Notes: a model not told the origin generated them from the letters alone. 64,000 bases of DNA from Herminiimonas sp. (GCA_027310305.1 DAIDBD010000107.1:1-64000); one strand, 5' to 3'. Shown: positions 18,630-29,209, counted from the stretch's first letter. Numbers and translations are program-made.

Positions 18630-19787
18630 TTACTTGGCTAGAACGATGTGGCCGTTCTTGACTTCGCCGAAGACGGTGGCTTTCGCATCGATTGCTTCGT
18701 GGTTGGTCTTGCTGTAAGGCTTGTTGTAGGTGGTGACCACGCCATCCACTTTATCATTCAGGTTTTCCAGCGCGGCGCGGACTTTCGGACCATCGGTCGT
18801 GCCGGCCTGCTTGATTGCAGCGGCAAGCAGGTAGATCGAATCGTAGCCTTGCGCTGCCGAAACCGGCGACGGTATGCGGCCGCCCGCAGGCTTGTAGGTC
18901 TTCACGTAAGCATCAATGAAAGACTTGCGCTTCGGCGTGGTCGGTTCCTGGATGAAGGTTTGCGGCATCAGCGTGCCTTCGCCATTCTTGCCGGCATTGT
19001 CGATGAAGTTGGCCATCGACAGGGTCCAGCTGCCGATCATCGGCACTTTCCAGCCGAGTTTTTCCATGCCGTTGGCGATTTGCGCCAGTTCGGGACCGAT
19101 GCCGTAGGTGAGAACCGTCTGCGCGCCGGCCTGCTTTGCCTTCAGCAATTGCGCCGTCATATCGACGTCCTTGATGTTGTACTTCTCTACCGCAACCGGC
19201 TTGATGCCTTTTTTCGCGAGCGCTTTTTCCAGATCTTCGCGGCCAAGCTGCCCGTAGTTGGTGGAGTCGGCCAGAATCGCGACCTTGGTGAATTTGCGCC
19301 GGGTGATTGCCTCGTCCACGATCATCGCGGACTGGATGGCATCGTTGGCCGATGTGCGGAACACATAATTTTCCGGCTGGTCGTCAAACTGATGCGTCAC
19401 GATGGTGCCGGTCGCGACATTGTTCATGACGGGAATTTTGGCTTCCTGGTAGAAGCGCTGGGAAGCCAGCGAAACGCCCGTGTTGATGAAGCCGACGGTA
19501 GCCGCCACTTTTTCCTTGTTGATCAATTCCTGGGCAATCTGAACGCCGCGCTCGTTTTTGGCTTCGTCATCGCGTTCGACCATTTCCAATTTGCGACCCA
19601 GCACGCCGCCTTTCGCATTGATTTCGGATACCGCCAGCTTGACGCCGTCGCGCATCGAAACGCCCATAGGGGCAGAACCGCCGGTGAATGGGCCGCTCAC
19701 GCCGATCTTGATCGGCTCTGCCGCAAATCCAGCAACTGTCCAGCTTAACAACGCTGCGGCGATTAGCGATTTTGTTTTGTAAGTCAT
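18630..19787 (-). CDS. livK: Periplasmic amino-acid-binding protein of ABC transporter (LivK/LivJ type)
   Basis: The 385-residue product starts MTYKTKSLIAAALLSWTVAGFAAE, a classic Sec signal peptide with cleavage after FAA. The mature part (PIKIGVSGPFTGGSAPMGVS, INAKGGVLGRKLEMVERDDE) is a type I periplasmic binding protein of the branched-chain amino-acid family. The frame is open 34 codons upstream, but the ATG at 19787 is the one that gives a signal peptide. It is the first gene of the importer and is preceded by an 11-bp inverted repeat that may be an operator. Confidence 0.93.
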   Translation of the reverse strand: MTYKTKSLIAAALLSWTVAGFAAEPIKIGVSGPFTGGSAPMGVSMRDGVKLAVSEINAKGGVLGRKLEMVERDDEAKNERGVQIAQELINKEKVAATVGFINTGVSLASQRFYQEAKIPVMNNVATGTIVTHQFDDQPENYVFRTSANDAIQSAMIVDEAITRRKFTKVAILADSTNYGQLGREDLEKALAKKGIKPVAVEKYNIKDVDMTAQLLKAKQAGAQTVLTYGIGPELAQIANGMEKLGWKVPMIGSWTLSMANFIDNAGKNGEGTLMPQTFIQEPTTPKRKSFIDAYVKTYKPAGGRIPSPVSAAQGYDSIYLLAAAIKQAGTTDGPKVRAALENLNDKVDGVVTTYNKPYSKTNHEAIDAKATVFGEVKNGHIVLAK

Positions 19788-19944
19788 GTCTTCCTCTGAA
19801 ATTATGTTGATGATGAAACCCGGATCGTCTGCTGCCCCAAGCGATTTTGCAGCGCTGCAAAGTGTAAAAGCAAGATACACGCTCAGCAACCAACAAAATC
19901 ACTTACGTACTACTACTGAAACTACTGAAACGGCACAGCGAACT

Positions 19945-19976
19945 TGAAATTTTAATATCGGCAATAAAATTTCAAC
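19945..19976. promoter_or_regulatory. Inverted repeat upstream of livK, candidate operator
   Basis: TTGAAATTTTA (19945-19955) and TAAAATTTCAA (19966-19976) are perfect 11-bp arms around a 10-nt spacer. They lie 158-189 bp before the livK start in the 406-bp gap between livK and the cold-shock gene. The symmetry and AT content suggest a protein site rather than a terminator. No regulator is identified. Apart from this and the csp terminator I see nothing else in the gap 19788-20193. Confidence 0.4.
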
Positions 19977-20146
19977 CTGATGCCGATTGCCCGTCTTTTT
20001 AAAACCCCGGCAATCTTAATCGAAAAGAATCGGGAATCATCCATGTCAGGCTTTTAAACCTTTTCATGCTCGCGTGAATCTTTTTCACTTGGGGTAATCG
20101 GCTTGCACATTCCGTCAGCAAAGTCATGATCGATGGAAAGCGCCCA

Positions 20147-20174
20147 AAAAAAATCCCCGGCTAGCCGGGGATTT
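20147..20174 (-). terminator. Rho-independent terminator of the cold-shock gene
   Basis: ATCCCCGGCTAGCCGGGGAT is a perfect palindrome (20153-20172) flanked by A-runs before and T-runs after, so it can work on both strands. It lies 20 nt past the stop of the cold-shock gene. Confidence 0.9.
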
Positions 20175-20193
20175 TTGTGTCGCCTGATTCAGC

Positions 20194-20397
20194 TTAGATA
20201 GGCTGAATGTTCGAAGCTTGCTTGCCTTTTGGGCCGGCGGTTACTTCAAAAGAAACGCGCTGGTTTTCTTGAAGCGACTTGAAGCCGCTCGACTGAATTG
20301 CCGAGAAGTGAGCGAACAAATCTTCGCCGCCTTCATCAGGAGTAATAAAGCCGAAACCCTTCGAATCATTGAACCATTTTACGATACCAGTTGCCAT
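20194..20397 (-). CDS. Cold-shock protein (CspA family)
   Basis: This 67-residue single cold-shock domain has RNP1 (KGFGFITP) and RNP2 (DLFAHFSAI) intact. It binds single-stranded nucleic acid and acts as an RNA chaperone. The length equals that of CspA-type proteins. A -10 match lies about 115 nt upstream of the start, implying a long leader typical of cold-shock mRNAs. It is monocistronic with a strong terminator. Confidence 0.95.
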   Translation of the reverse strand: MATGIVKWFNDSKGFGFITPDEGGEDLFAHFSAIQSSGFKSLQENQRVSFEVTAGPKGKQASNIQPI

Positions 20398-20512
20398 TAC
20401 AATTTCCTATTTCAGTTAAGTTGGGCAGTTGCCCGTTAGATCGTTTCAACCAAGTAAGGAATGACAGACTGATGTACTGCACCACTACTAGCTCGAATCT
20501 CAACGATCACGC

Positions 20513-20518
20513 ATTATA
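20513..20518 (-). promoter_or_regulatory. Likely -10 box of the cold-shock gene promoter
   Basis: The minus strand reads TATAAT exactly at 20518-20513. The -35 region about 17 bp upstream is poor (TATTAT). If used, it gives a 5' leader of about 110 nt, as seen in cspA-type genes. Confidence 0.45.
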
Positions 20519-20579
20519 CTGGATAAACCCAGAACATAATAGCGCTAAAGCCAGAACCCGCGGTCGCCGTTCCGACAGC

Positions 20580-20911
20580 AAAAGCTGAAACGCCATATTT
20601 TTCATTTTCTGCCCCTTTTCAGCGCAGACAATGAGTTCAATCAATAGTTGTCGATATATCCCGGCTGCGCCATGCAGTACGCGATAGCGTCATTCATCAC
20701 CGGTTGCCATTACGGCACGAATAAGGTCCGCATTCGATTTCCGCGCTTTCATCCTTCGGAATCATCTTGAAAAGACGGGATTCGAAAGATGGGCACTGTC
20801 GCGGAAATACCATATGCCATGGTTCCTATCAGCGGGCATATCAGATAAGCTCTCATAAAGATTGTTGCACTTCAGAATCATCAGAGTGATTTTTCCCATA
20901 GAGGACAGAGG
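20580..20911. other. Intergenic stretch, nothing recognised
   Basis: About 330 bases lie between the cold-shock promoter region and the GGDEF-EAL gene. I see no open frame with coding character, no strong hairpin with a T-run and no convincing sigma-28 site. The GAGGACAGAGG sequence just before 20912 supplies the ribosome site of the next gene. Confidence 0.4.
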
Positions 20912-23900
20912 ATGACAACCACAGCTGCTGTCCGTCCGCTACGCGACGCCCGGCCAGTACTCTTGCTCTTCATTTGCCTGACGATTGCCGCGCTGATCGG
21001 TCAGACCTGGTGGGCTATCGTGCAGGATCGCCAACTGACCATCGAATCCGAAAAACAGAACGGTTTGGTAACAGTGCGCGGCTTGGGAGCGCACGCAGTC
21101 CAGATGCTGGAACAGGTCGAACATGTGCTGGCCGATGCGGCCGAAGGAATCCGCGATTCGGATGGCATCGCATCAAACGGCCAAAAGGCAATATATCGAT
21201 TCCTCGTTAAAGAAAAAATTGAACTGCCATCCCTTGCCGCGCTTTGGATCGTAAATCCGCAAGGGGTGAATTGGATTACGACCATCCAGTACCCGGCACA
21301 TGAATTCGATTTCAGCAAGCATCGATTCATACAGTTTCTCAATGCGCATCCCGATTACAAAAAAACGGCGATCGGGTTGCCGATGCAAAGCGGCTACGAT
21401 AGCGAATGGGTCATACCGATGGCGCGCAACCTTTTCGATCGCCAAGGCCGGCGCATCGGAATCATCGGCGCATCGATCCGGACAGCCTACTTCCTGGATT
21501 TTTATACACGGGTAGCCGGTGCAAGGAATGCAGCGATCACCTTGCGGACGAATGACGGCTTTGTATTGATACGCACACCTTTCGACGAGCGTTCACTGGG
21601 CCGGGACATTTCCCATTCTGCGGTTTCGCAGAAAATAGCCAATTCTCAATCTGAAGGTTCATTCGAAGACATTTCGATTTTTGATGGCCGTCACCACCTT
21701 TTTATATATTGCAAGGCTGCCAATTTTCCAATCACAACAGTTTATGCGTTGAATATGGAAAATACGCTTGCACCGTGGAAAAGCCGTTCAGTGCAAAGAA
21801 TATTGTTTACAGGCGCAACTATTTTATTTATCGGCATACTTACCTTCTTTCTGATGCTGCACATTCAACGTTTGCGCAGAACGGAAGATAACCTTGCAGC
21901 AAGCGAAAATCGCTATCGCATGCTGTTTGAAGGGGCGACCGACGCCATCCTGGTGCTCGATCAGAATCAGTTGTACGTAGATTGCAACAGCGCGGCAGTA
22001 ACGCTTTTCGGCGTACAGACAAAACAGCAGATCATTGGCCGATCGGCGGGTGATTTTTCTCCATCGGAGCAGCCGAAAACACCGTCTTCCCATGCGGACA
22101 GACAGCGCCTGATCGATGCGGCGCTCGCCGGCGAACCGCAGCAATTCGAATGGGCGATCGTACGCGACGGCGAGTTGCATTACAACGAGATCACCTTGAG
22201 CCGCGCAAGCTTGGGAAACAAACCGCTGGCGCTCTGCATTTTTCGGAATATCCAGTCCCGCAAGCAGGCTGAGGAACTGCAAAAAGGCCAAAACCAGATT
22301 CTCCACATCATTGCCGCCGGCGCAGACCTGCAGCGGATTCTCAACGAGATCATTTTATTCATCGAGCGCCGCGCGCCGCACAGCCGCTGCATGATGCTGC
22401 TGCTGAATGAAGATCAGACCCGCTTCACCTGGGGCGCCGGTCCGAATATCGCGGAGCAGCTGATGCAGCGCGTATCCGGCATGCAGATCAAGGAAGGTAA
22501 TGGCGCTGCCAGCGAAGTCGTGCTGACGCAGTACCCGGTCATGGTCGAGGATATCGCATCGAATCCATCGATGCGCGGAATGCGCGATCTGTTTACCGAA
22601 AACGGTTTCGTTGCATGCGGTTGCTGGCCGATCATGGGCAAGCGCGGCCAGATTCTCGGCGCTTTTTCGATGCTGTACGGCACGAAAGGCATTCCCACCG
22701 CGCAGGACGTGCAACTGGTCGGCATCAGTACCGACCTGGCGGGCATCGCGATCGAAAGCCGGCGGGCGGAGGACCGGATCCGCCATCTGGCGCATTACGA
22801 CGAACTGACCGGCTTGCCGAACCGCTTTCTGTACATACAATATCTGAACAAGGCGCTGATGCAGGCCGAGCGCAGCCGGGCGCCGGTCGGCGTACTGTTT
22901 CTCGATCTGGACCGGTTCAAGAATATCAACGATACCTTCGGTCACGAAACCGGAGACGCCGTCTTGCGCAACGTATCCACCTATTTCCGTGCCTGCCTGC
23001 GCGACTCGGACACCATTGCACGGGTCGGCGGCGATGAATTCATCGTACTGGTCGAAAACTACAGCGATCCGCAGCATCTGGGAGAAATCGCGCAGAGGCT
23101 GCTGATGGAAGCCGCCCGGCCGTTCGAAATCGACGGACAGGAATGCCAGCTCAGTGCCAGCATCGGCATCGCCACCTATCCGGTCGATGGCGCAAGCGCC
23201 CAGCTTCTGCTGAAGAATGCCGATATCGCGATGTACCGGGCAAAAACCACGGGCAAGAACAACTATCAGTTTTATTCGTCCGAAATGAATACGCACTCGA
23301 TCGAACGCCTGGCGCTGGAGACAAGGCTGCGCCGCGCCATCGAGCGCCGCGAATTCGTTGTCTATTACCAGCCCAAGATGGATGTCCGCACCGGACAGAT
23401 CGTCGGCGCCGAAGCGCTGGTGCGCTGGCAGCATCCGGAACAGGGGCTTTTGTTTCCGGGCGCGTTCATCGGCCTGGCCGAAGAAACCGGGCTGATCGGC
23501 GCGCTGGGCATGCTGGTGCTGGATATCGCCTGTTGCGGCATCGATGCGTTCAACAAGGCCGGCATCTCGTTCGGGCGCGTTGCGATCAACCTGTCGGCCA
23601 GCCAGCTCAATGATGCGAATCTGCTGCACGATGTCAAGCACGTCATCGATACCCGGCGGATCGATCCGGCTTTCCTGGAATTTGAAATCACGGAAAGCAT
23701 GGTGATGAATAACCGGGAACAGGCGATCGCACTGATGGATGACATCAGGGAACTGGGTTTTGCGCTATCGATCGACGACTTCGGTACGGGCTATTCGTCG
23801 CTGGCTTATCTGAAACGGTTTCCGGTCGACAGCGTGAAGATCGACAAGTCATTCATCGATGACATTCCGCAGGACGCGAACGATTTCGCGATCGTGCAGG

Positions 23901-24088
23901 CGATCATCGTGATGGCGCATGCGCTCGGCCTCCGAGTGACCGCGGAGGGCGTGGAAACCGCCATCCAGCTCGAAACGCTGCGAAAATTCGATTGCGATGA
24001 ATATCAGGGTTTTTACTTCAGCAAGGCGATACCGGAAGATGAATTCATCGCGCTGGTGCAGCAGCAGGCATTGATACCGTGGGCTTGA
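20912..24088 (+). CDS. Membrane-bound PAS-GAF-GGDEF-EAL cyclic-di-GMP protein
   Basis: This 1058-residue signalling protein begins with a membrane helix (residues about 15-33) and a periplasmic double-Cache-like sensor up to about 290. A second helix spans about 296-317, then a PAS domain (about 328-445) and a GAF domain (about 455-610) follow. The GGDEF domain has an intact GGDEF at 706-710 and the inhibitory I-site RDSD at 697-700. The EAL domain has EAL at 834-836 with INLSASQL, ITES, DDFGTGYSSL and a downstream KIDKSFI. Both domains look catalytically complete, so it may make or degrade c-di-GMP. YcgR, the c-di-GMP flagellar brake, is encoded further along. Confidence 0.93.
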   Translation: MTTTAAVRPLRDARPVLLLFICLTIAALIGQTWWAIVQDRQLTIESEKQNGLVTVRGLGAHAVQMLEQVEHVLADAAEGIRDSDGIASNGQKAIYRFLVKEKIELPSLAALWIVNPQGVNWITTIQYPAHEFDFSKHRFIQFLNAHPDYKKTAIGLPMQSGYDSEWVIPMARNLFDRQGRRIGIIGASIRTAYFLDFYTRVAGARNAAITLRTNDGFVLIRTPFDERSLGRDISHSAVSQKIANSQSEGSFEDISIFDGRHHLFIYCKAANFPITTVYALNMENTLAPWKSRSVQRILFTGATILFIGILTFFLMLHIQRLRRTEDNLAASENRYRMLFEGATDAILVLDQNQLYVDCNSAAVTLFGVQTKQQIIGRSAGDFSPSEQPKTPSSHADRQRLIDAALAGEPQQFEWAIVRDGELHYNEITLSRASLGNKPLALCIFRNIQSRKQAEELQKGQNQILHIIAAGADLQRILNEIILFIERRAPHSRCMMLLLNEDQTRFTWGAGPNIAEQLMQRVSGMQIKEGNGAASEVVLTQYPVMVEDIASNPSMRGMRDLFTENGFVACGCWPIMGKRGQILGAFSMLYGTKGIPTAQDVQLVGISTDLAGIAIESRRAEDRIRHLAHYDELTGLPNRFLYIQYLNKALMQAERSRAPVGVLFLDLDRFKNINDTFGHETGDAVLRNVSTYFRACLRDSDTIARVGGDEFIVLVENYSDPQHLGEIAQRLLMEAARPFEIDGQECQLSASIGIATYPVDGASAQLLLKNADIAMYRAKTTGKNNYQFYSSEMNTHSIERLALETRLRRAIERREFVVYYQPKMDVRTGQIVGAEALVRWQHPEQGLLFPGAFIGLAEETGLIGALGMLVLDIACCGIDAFNKAGISFGRVAINLSASQLNDANLLHDVKHVIDTRRIDPAFLEFEITESMVMNNREQAIALMDDIRELGFALSIDDFGTGYSSLAYLKRFPVDSVKIDKSFIDDIPQDANDFAIVQAIIVMAHALGLRVTAEGVETAIQLETLRKFDCDEYQGFYFSKAIPEDEFIALVQQQALIPWA

Positions 24089-24172
24089 AACCGGCTTGAG
24101 CGCCATTGCCATGCGCCTCTGTTACGGCGAACAAAACGCATCCCATACAAACGCATGGTGGCGAAATATGCG

Positions 24173-24781
24173 CTAAAAAAGCTCGACCGCGCCGCCCACC
24201 GTATTGGACTGCAGCTTGCTCGCGTAATCCTGCTCCCGGTTGACCAGCGTGTTGTTGTTCAGTCTCTTCAGCTTTTTCACCAGCACTTTTCCGGTTCGCG
24301 GAAAAAAATAGACTTTGCGCGGATGCACGTCGTTGAGGTCTTCGGCGAGCACCCGGATATTCTCGGCGCGCAGATATTCGCGGACGAATTGCGCGTTGCG
24401 TTCTCCGACATTGATGGCGATGAATCCCTGCAGCACATTGCCGCCGCCGAATACCTTCGCTTCCAGGTTTTCGCGCCGCGCGCCGGCTTTCAGCAGTTCG
24501 TTGATCAGTACTTCCATCGCATAGGTGCCGTAGCGCATCGACGCCGATAGCGGGCCGTCCGCGTCGTTGCCGCCATACGGCAGCATGAAATGGTTCATGC
24601 CGCCGATGCCGGTCACCCGATCGCGGATGCATGCCGCCACGCACGAACCCAGCACGGTGACGATCAGCATGTCCTTGTACGTAAAATAATATTCGCCCGG
24701 CAGTATCTTCGCCGCGTCGCAGTCGAACGTCCGGTCGTAATAGACATTGGTGGCGAACTGCTCTTCCAGGACTTGGCTCAT
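24173..24781 (-). CDS. cheD: Chemoreceptor glutamine deamidase CheD
   Basis: CheD deamidates glutamines on methyl-accepting chemotaxis proteins. The 202-residue product has the catalytic cysteine in [11 protein letters not shown] (Cys47) and the histidine in GGMNHFMLP (His64), with the conserved [12 protein letters not shown] segment later. Its ATG overlaps the cheR stop (ATGA). With the MCP and cheR it forms a compact receptor-modification operon. No cheA, cheW, cheB or cheY lies in the window, so the core kinase must be encoded elsewhere. Confidence 0.95.
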   Translation of the reverse strand: MSQVLEEQFATNVYYDRTFDCDAAKILPGEYYFTYKDMLIVTVLGSCVAACIRDRVTGIGGMNHFMLPYGGNDADGPLSASMRYGTYAMEVLINELLKAGARRENLEAKVFGGGNVLQGFIAINVGERNAQFVREYLRAENIRVLAEDLNDVHPRKVYFFPRTGKVLVKKLKRLNNNTLVNREQDYASKLQSNTVGGAVELF

Positions 24782-25671
24782 GGGGGATTTCTCATGCCCT
24801 GCAAACTGATGCGGCTATTCGGGTCATTATGCCGGGCCAGTTGATACACGGTCTTGTTGCGCAGCTTGAACGCATCGGATACATACAGGAAATTCTCGGA
24901 ATGCCCGGCAAACAGCAGTCCGTCCGGTTTCATCAATGGCGCGAACCGGGCCAGAATTTTTCCCTGCGTCGGCTTGTCGAAATAGATCATCACGTTGCGG
25001 CAGAAAATGACATCGAACGGACCTGCAATCGGCCAGTTGTCGCCCAGCAGATTAAGCGGCCTGAAGCTGACCATCTTGCGCAGCTCCGGCCGCACGCGGG
25101 CCAACCCGGCCTGGCTTCCGGCGCCTTTCAGGAAAAAGCGCCGGGTGCGGTCGGCTGATAATTTATCGAGCCTGTCGATCGAGTAGATACCCTCCTCCGC
25201 CGTGGTGAGCACATTGGTATCGATATCGGTCGCGACGATGTGGGCCGGCGGCGCAAGGGTGCCGAATACTTCGCACAGCGTCATCGCGATCGAATACGGT
25301 TCTTCCCCGGTCGAACTGGCCGCGCACCAGACCGTGATCTGGTCTTTCCGGTTCCGGACATGTTCGGCGAGCAGCGGGAAGTGGTGCGCTTCCCGGAAAA
25401 ACGATGTCAGGTTGGTGGTCAGCGCATTGGTGAACGCCTCCCATTCTTCGGGGTGGCGTCCGTTTTCCAGCGCATCGAGATAGCTCGCGAAAGACGGTAT
25501 GCCGGTCGCGCGCAGCCGCCGGGCCAGACGGCTGTAGACCATTTCCTGCTTGCTTTCGGCAAGCGCTATGCCGGCCCGCCGGTGAATCATGTCCCGCACC
25601 CGGTCGAAGTCGGCCGTGGTGAATTCGAATTCCCTGGTTCCGTTTAATTTATTCTGCGGCGCCGGCTTCAC
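24778..25671 (-). CDS. cheR: Chemotaxis protein methyltransferase CheR
   Basis: CheR methylates receptor glutamates using S-adenosylmethionine. The 297-residue product has the N-terminal helical domain ([16 protein letters not shown]) and the methyltransferase core with [27 protein letters not shown] and [14 protein letters not shown], all typical. The start is a GTG at 25671, 15 nt after the MCP stop. It is co-transcribed with the receptor and cheD. Confidence 0.95.
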   Translation of the reverse strand: MKPAPQNKLNGTREFEFTTADFDRVRDMIHRRAGIALAESKQEMVYSRLARRLRATGIPSFASYLDALENGRHPEEWEAFTNALTTNLTSFFREAHHFPLLAEHVRNRKDQITVWCAASSTGEEPYSIAMTLCEVFGTLAPPAHIVATDIDTNVLTTAEEGIYSIDRLDKLSADRTRRFFLKGAGSQAGLARVRPELRKMVSFRPLNLLGDNWPIAGPFDVIFCRNVMIYFDKPTQGKILARFAPLMKPDGLLFAGHSENFLYVSDAFKLRNKTVYQLARHNDPNSRISLQGMRNPP

Positions 25672-25686
25672 GTTGGGACCGATCCT

Positions 25687-27297
25687 TTATTTTCCATGAG
25701 CGGCAACGGCTGCGCGTTCGTCCGGCATGCTCGACCGGTAGCCGATGCGGAATCCGCCCCAGTGCCTGCCGGCTACATAAATCGGCACCGACATGTCGTG
25801 CATGACTTCGCCGGTGTCGCGCTTGTACGTTTGCAGCAGCACCGGCTTGGTATTGGAGCCGCAGCGCGCGCCGGTGCGGTCGTTGAATATCCGCTTGGTA
25901 CGGTTGTTGGCAAGATCGCTGTCGTAATCGCCGGTCAGCGGCTTGCTGAACTTTCTGTTATGCGTCGGAAAATACCCGTTGTTATCGACCGCGCCGGCAT
26001 AAACGACATGCGGCATGGCGGCCAATATCCGTTCCTGCAAGGCCGGCAGCGCCCGGTCGGTGAACGCATCGAAACTTGTCGTGTACTTTTGCGGATCGGT
26101 GTTGCGGATCGGTTTGTAATGCCGGTCGAACAATGCTTCCAGGCTGATCTGGCCGCCGGCGACGGCATCGGTAAAGATGCGCGCCACCTCCCGTGCCGCA
26201 TGATCGGCCGCCGCGCGGATCGCATCGTGCGAGGTTTCAACGTCGGACTCGCTCGCCACCATGAAAACGGCTTCCGCCCGTTCGGCCAGCACCATCGCGG
26301 AACCCGCCGCGCGCGGCAGCGCTTCCTCGGTGGAGCACATGCCGTCGCGAATGCCGGAAATCGCATCGGCGATCGTGCGGGCAACATCGGCATGCTCGCG
26401 CGACGCGGTGGCAATCTGCTGGATTTCATCTTCGGACGCAAGCGCGAAGCGTTCGATGTTATTCAGAAAACCATGCACCCGTTCGACGTTTTGCGCCGCT
26501 TCATTGACCTTTCCGGTGAGCGCGGCCATGCCGCCCGCCGCGCGTTCAGCCTCGTCATTGATCTCGCGCACCATCGCGCCGATATCGTCGGTGGCGTCCT
26601 TGGTGCGTTGCGCGAGTTGCCTGACCTCGCTTGCCACCACCGCAAAACCGCGCCCGTGCTGACCGGCCCGCGCCGCTTCGATGGCGGCGTTCAGCGCCAG
26701 CAGATTGGTGCGCGCGGCGATTTCAGTGATGGTTTCGGTAATGCCGTGAATGCGGCGCAATTTCTTCTGCAATGCGGCCATCACATCGGAAGCGGCTTGC
26801 GCATCCAGCCGCGCATTGCCGATCCGGGCCAGGCCCTGATCGGCCTCCGCCCGCCCCGCTCCGCTTTCAGTGCGCACGTCGGCGGCAACTTTCGATGCCT
26901 TTTCCGCATTCGCGGCGATTTGCCTGGTGGTGCCGGCGTTCCGCTCGGAACTGGCGACGATATCGTTGGTGGTTTGCACATCCTGCTCGATTTTCTGCTT
27001 CACCGAGTCGATGAAGAACGAGGTTTCGGCGGCGCCGATCATGATGTCATCCAGTTCCTGCACCACCTTGCCGGCGAATCGGCTGCTGCCGGCGGCAGTC
27101 GTCCTGCCGGCCCACATGATGAACGCGACGCCGCCGCCCGCAGCAATGACGGCAAGCAATACCGGATGGATCGATGCGCCTGCAATCCATCCGATGCCGG
27201 ATGCCAGCAACGCGCCTGCTCCGATCGCGACCAATCCCAGCAGCAAGGCATTGCGTGCCGGGTGCCTTCCTTTTGTTGTATATGAGGAAATGTTCAT
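25687..27297 (-). CDS. Methyl-accepting chemotaxis protein with C-terminal sensor domain
   Basis: The receptor has two adjacent membrane helices near its N-terminus (residues about 15-58 from the ATG at 27297) with almost no periplasmic loop. A signalling domain follows with the conserved hairpin ([35 protein letters not shown]). After the signalling helices the chain continues for about 150 residues, with motifs [26 protein letters not shown] and [17 protein letters not shown]. This looks like a cytoplasmic Cache-like ligand domain placed at the C-terminus. The frame is open 17 codons further up to 27348. It heads the operon with cheR and cheD. Confidence 0.88.
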   Translation of the reverse strand: MNISSYTTKGRHPARNALLLGLVAIGAGALLASGIGWIAGASIHPVLLAVIAAGGGVAFIMWAGRTTAAGSSRFAGKVVQELDDIMIGAAETSFFIDSVKQKIEQDVQTTNDIVASSERNAGTTRQIAANAEKASKVAADVRTESGAGRAEADQGLARIGNARLDAQAASDVMAALQKKLRRIHGITETITEIAARTNLLALNAAIEAARAGQHGRGFAVVASEVRQLAQRTKDATDDIGAMVREINDEAERAAGGMAALTGKVNEAAQNVERVHGFLNNIERFALASEDEIQQIATASREHADVARTIADAISGIRDGMCSTEEALPRAAGSAMVLAERAEAVFMVASESDVETSHDAIRAAADHAAREVARIFTDAVAGGQISLEALFDRHYKPIRNTDPQKYTTSFDAFTDRALPALQERILAAMPHVVYAGAVDNNGYFPTHNRKFSKPLTGDYDSDLANNRTKRIFNDRTGARCGSNTKPVLLQTYKRDTGEVMHDMSVPIYVAGRHWGGFRIGYRSSMPDERAAVAAHGK

Positions 27298-27348
27298 GAG
27301 GACAGTTGTTCCGTTGAAAAATCGAACCATGGGCCGGATGCATGCCAT

Positions 27349-27679
27349 CAGTGGTATATCGACATGGTATGGAATTTCTTGAACGGAGGAGCGGAGAGCA
27401 GCGCTGCTTTATGACTTCAATTCCCGCATTCATGGCTGGATCGCCAGGATATTTTCCGGCGATGTCAAGCAGCCGCTTCTCTTCTTGCATATTTGGTACA
27501 TCCGCTTGACGGAAGTTATCGGCAACAATATGCTTTCCATGTAGCAATAGAGACACACAAACCTGTTAGTTTGGGCAAACAGGAAAATGCACCGTTTTTA
27601 TTCCATCAGATCATTCGCACTGGCAGGTATCCGGAAAACATGCCCGATTGTTGATTGATGGACATTATCAGTCGGGCAC
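27349..27679. other. Divergent spacer between the MCP and histidine-kinase genes
   Basis: This 331-bp spacer holds the promoters of two divergent genes. On the minus strand GCCGATAA (27523-27516) is identical to the sigma-28 -10 consensus, but no TAAA-type -35 lies at the right distance. Nothing else stands out. Confidence 0.35.
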
Positions 27680-29152
27680 ATGAACTCATTAAAAAAGTCA
27701 ATCGGCATGCCGCAAGCGGAATGGTTGTCGATTGTCATGCAAGGTTCGCGCAACGAGATTTACATCATGGATTGCGACACGCTGCATTTCCTGTATGTGA
27801 ATGAATCGGCGCGCATGAATCTGCAGTACGCCGCTCATGAACTCGCCGGCCTCACGCCGCTTCATCTGGTGAAAGGGCCTGCAAAAGGCGCGATAGAACA
27901 AGCCTTGCAGCCGTTGCGCGCCGGGACAGCAACGCAAGCGGCGCTCGAGACAACGCATGTGCGCAAGGACGGCACCGGCTATTCGATTGAATTGCGCCTG
28001 TTTCATTACGCCCGGCAACCGGTTCCGGCCTTCATCGCCATCGGCAACTGCATCGACAGCGATCCGGCCGGCGCGCCCGACCCCGGCGAATCGCGGCTGC
28101 ATGCGATTGCATCCAACACGCCGGGACTGGTCTACCAGTTCCTGCAACGGTATAACGGCAGTGTTTCATTTCCCTATTTAAGCCAAGGCTGCCGCACGCT
28201 GCTGGGCATCACGGCGCACCGGCTGCGCAGCGATCCGGGACTTTTCTTCAATTTGATTCAGCCGGAAGACCGCCAGTCGTATCTCGATACCATGGCCGCT
28301 TCCGCCGCCGGCATGAAAAGCTGGAACTGGGAAGGACGGATCTGGATCGAGAAGTGGAAAGACATCAAATGGATCAATCTGCGCTCGACGCCCCGCGTCA
28401 TCCCGAACGTGGGCGTGCAATGGGAAGGGTTGATGACCAATATCACGCAAGGCAAGCTGGCCGAATTCGAGATCAGGCGTTCGCGCAGGCAACTGGCCGA
28501 ATTGTCGGCCCATGTCGAGATGGTCAAGGAGCAGGAACGCACTCGCATCGCGCGGGAAATACATGATGATCTGGGCGGCAACCTGACCGCCATCAAAATG
28601 GCGCTGGCCCAGCTCACGCAGCGCTTGCCTGCCGGCGAAACGCTGCTGGCGGAGAAGGCCGGCTATGTCGATTCGCTGGTGGATCGCACGATCGAGGCGG
28701 CGCACCGCATATCGCTGGATCTGCGGCCCAGCATTCTCGATCTGGGAATCGTTGCGGCGATCGTCTGGCAAGCCAGGGAATTCGAAACGCAGCTTGGCAT
28801 TCCCTGCAATGTCTTGTCGCAGGAAGAAGAGATCGATTTGCCGCTCAACCAGGCCACCGGCCTGTTCCGAATTTTTCAGGAAGCCCTGACCAACATCGGC
28901 AAGCATGCCGAAGCAGGTTGCGTCACCGTGCGCCTGACGCAGACGGAACACATCATCAGCCTGGAAGTTGCCGACGACGGCCGAGGCATCGCCGCGACCG
29001 ATCGCCTGAAGCCGAAATCGTTCGGCATTCGCGGCATGACGGAGCGAGCGAATGCATTGGGCGGAGAGTTGGCGGTGGGTGCGGCAAAGGAAGGCGGCTG
29101 CCTGGTGACGATCAGGATTCCGCTGTCCGTGTCGCCGCAGGCAACGCATTAA
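27680..29152 (+). CDS. Sensor histidine kinase with two PAS domains (HisKA_3/NarX type)
   Basis: This 490-residue cytoplasmic kinase has no membrane helix. Residues about 15-125 and 140-260 look like PAS domains (second with FFNLIQPEDRQSYLDTM and a PAC-like end). The phosphoacceptor lies in RTRIAREIHDDLGGNLTAIK. The ATPase domain shows FQEALTNIGKHAEAG, VADDGRGI and SFGIRGMTERANALGGEL. The next gene, 57 bp downstream, encodes its likely LuxR-type partner. Position just before fliC suggests, but does not prove, a role in motility control. Confidence 0.92.
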   Translation: MNSLKKSIGMPQAEWLSIVMQGSRNEIYIMDCDTLHFLYVNESARMNLQYAAHELAGLTPLHLVKGPAKGAIEQALQPLRAGTATQAALETTHVRKDGTGYSIELRLFHYARQPVPAFIAIGNCIDSDPAGAPDPGESRLHAIASNTPGLVYQFLQRYNGSVSFPYLSQGCRTLLGITAHRLRSDPGLFFNLIQPEDRQSYLDTMAASAAGMKSWNWEGRIWIEKWKDIKWINLRSTPRVIPNVGVQWEGLMTNITQGKLAEFEIRRSRRQLAELSAHVEMVKEQERTRIAREIHDDLGGNLTAIKMALAQLTQRLPAGETLLAEKAGYVDSLVDRTIEAAHRISLDLRPSILDLGIVAAIVWQAREFETQLGIPCNVLSQEEEIDLPLNQATGLFRIFQEALTNIGKHAEAGCVTVRLTQTEHIISLEVADDGRGIAATDRLKPKSFGIRGMTERANALGGELAVGAAKEGGCLVTIRIPLSVSPQATH

Positions 29153-29209
29153 ACAGTATTTGTCATCAGCCGCGAATCGAGGCTGCCGACGGTTATCAGG
29201 GAAAGCGCC

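Noticed and set aside
25696..27285. 529-codon open frame opposite the MCP gene
   Set aside because: It is an antisense shadow of a GC-rich gene; the opposite strand has clear domain matches and this frame has none.
27516..27523. Perfect GCCGATAA sigma-28 -10 box upstream of the MCP gene (minus strand)
   Set aside because: No TAAA-type -35 element occurs 11 nt upstream, so it is not enough to call a promoter.
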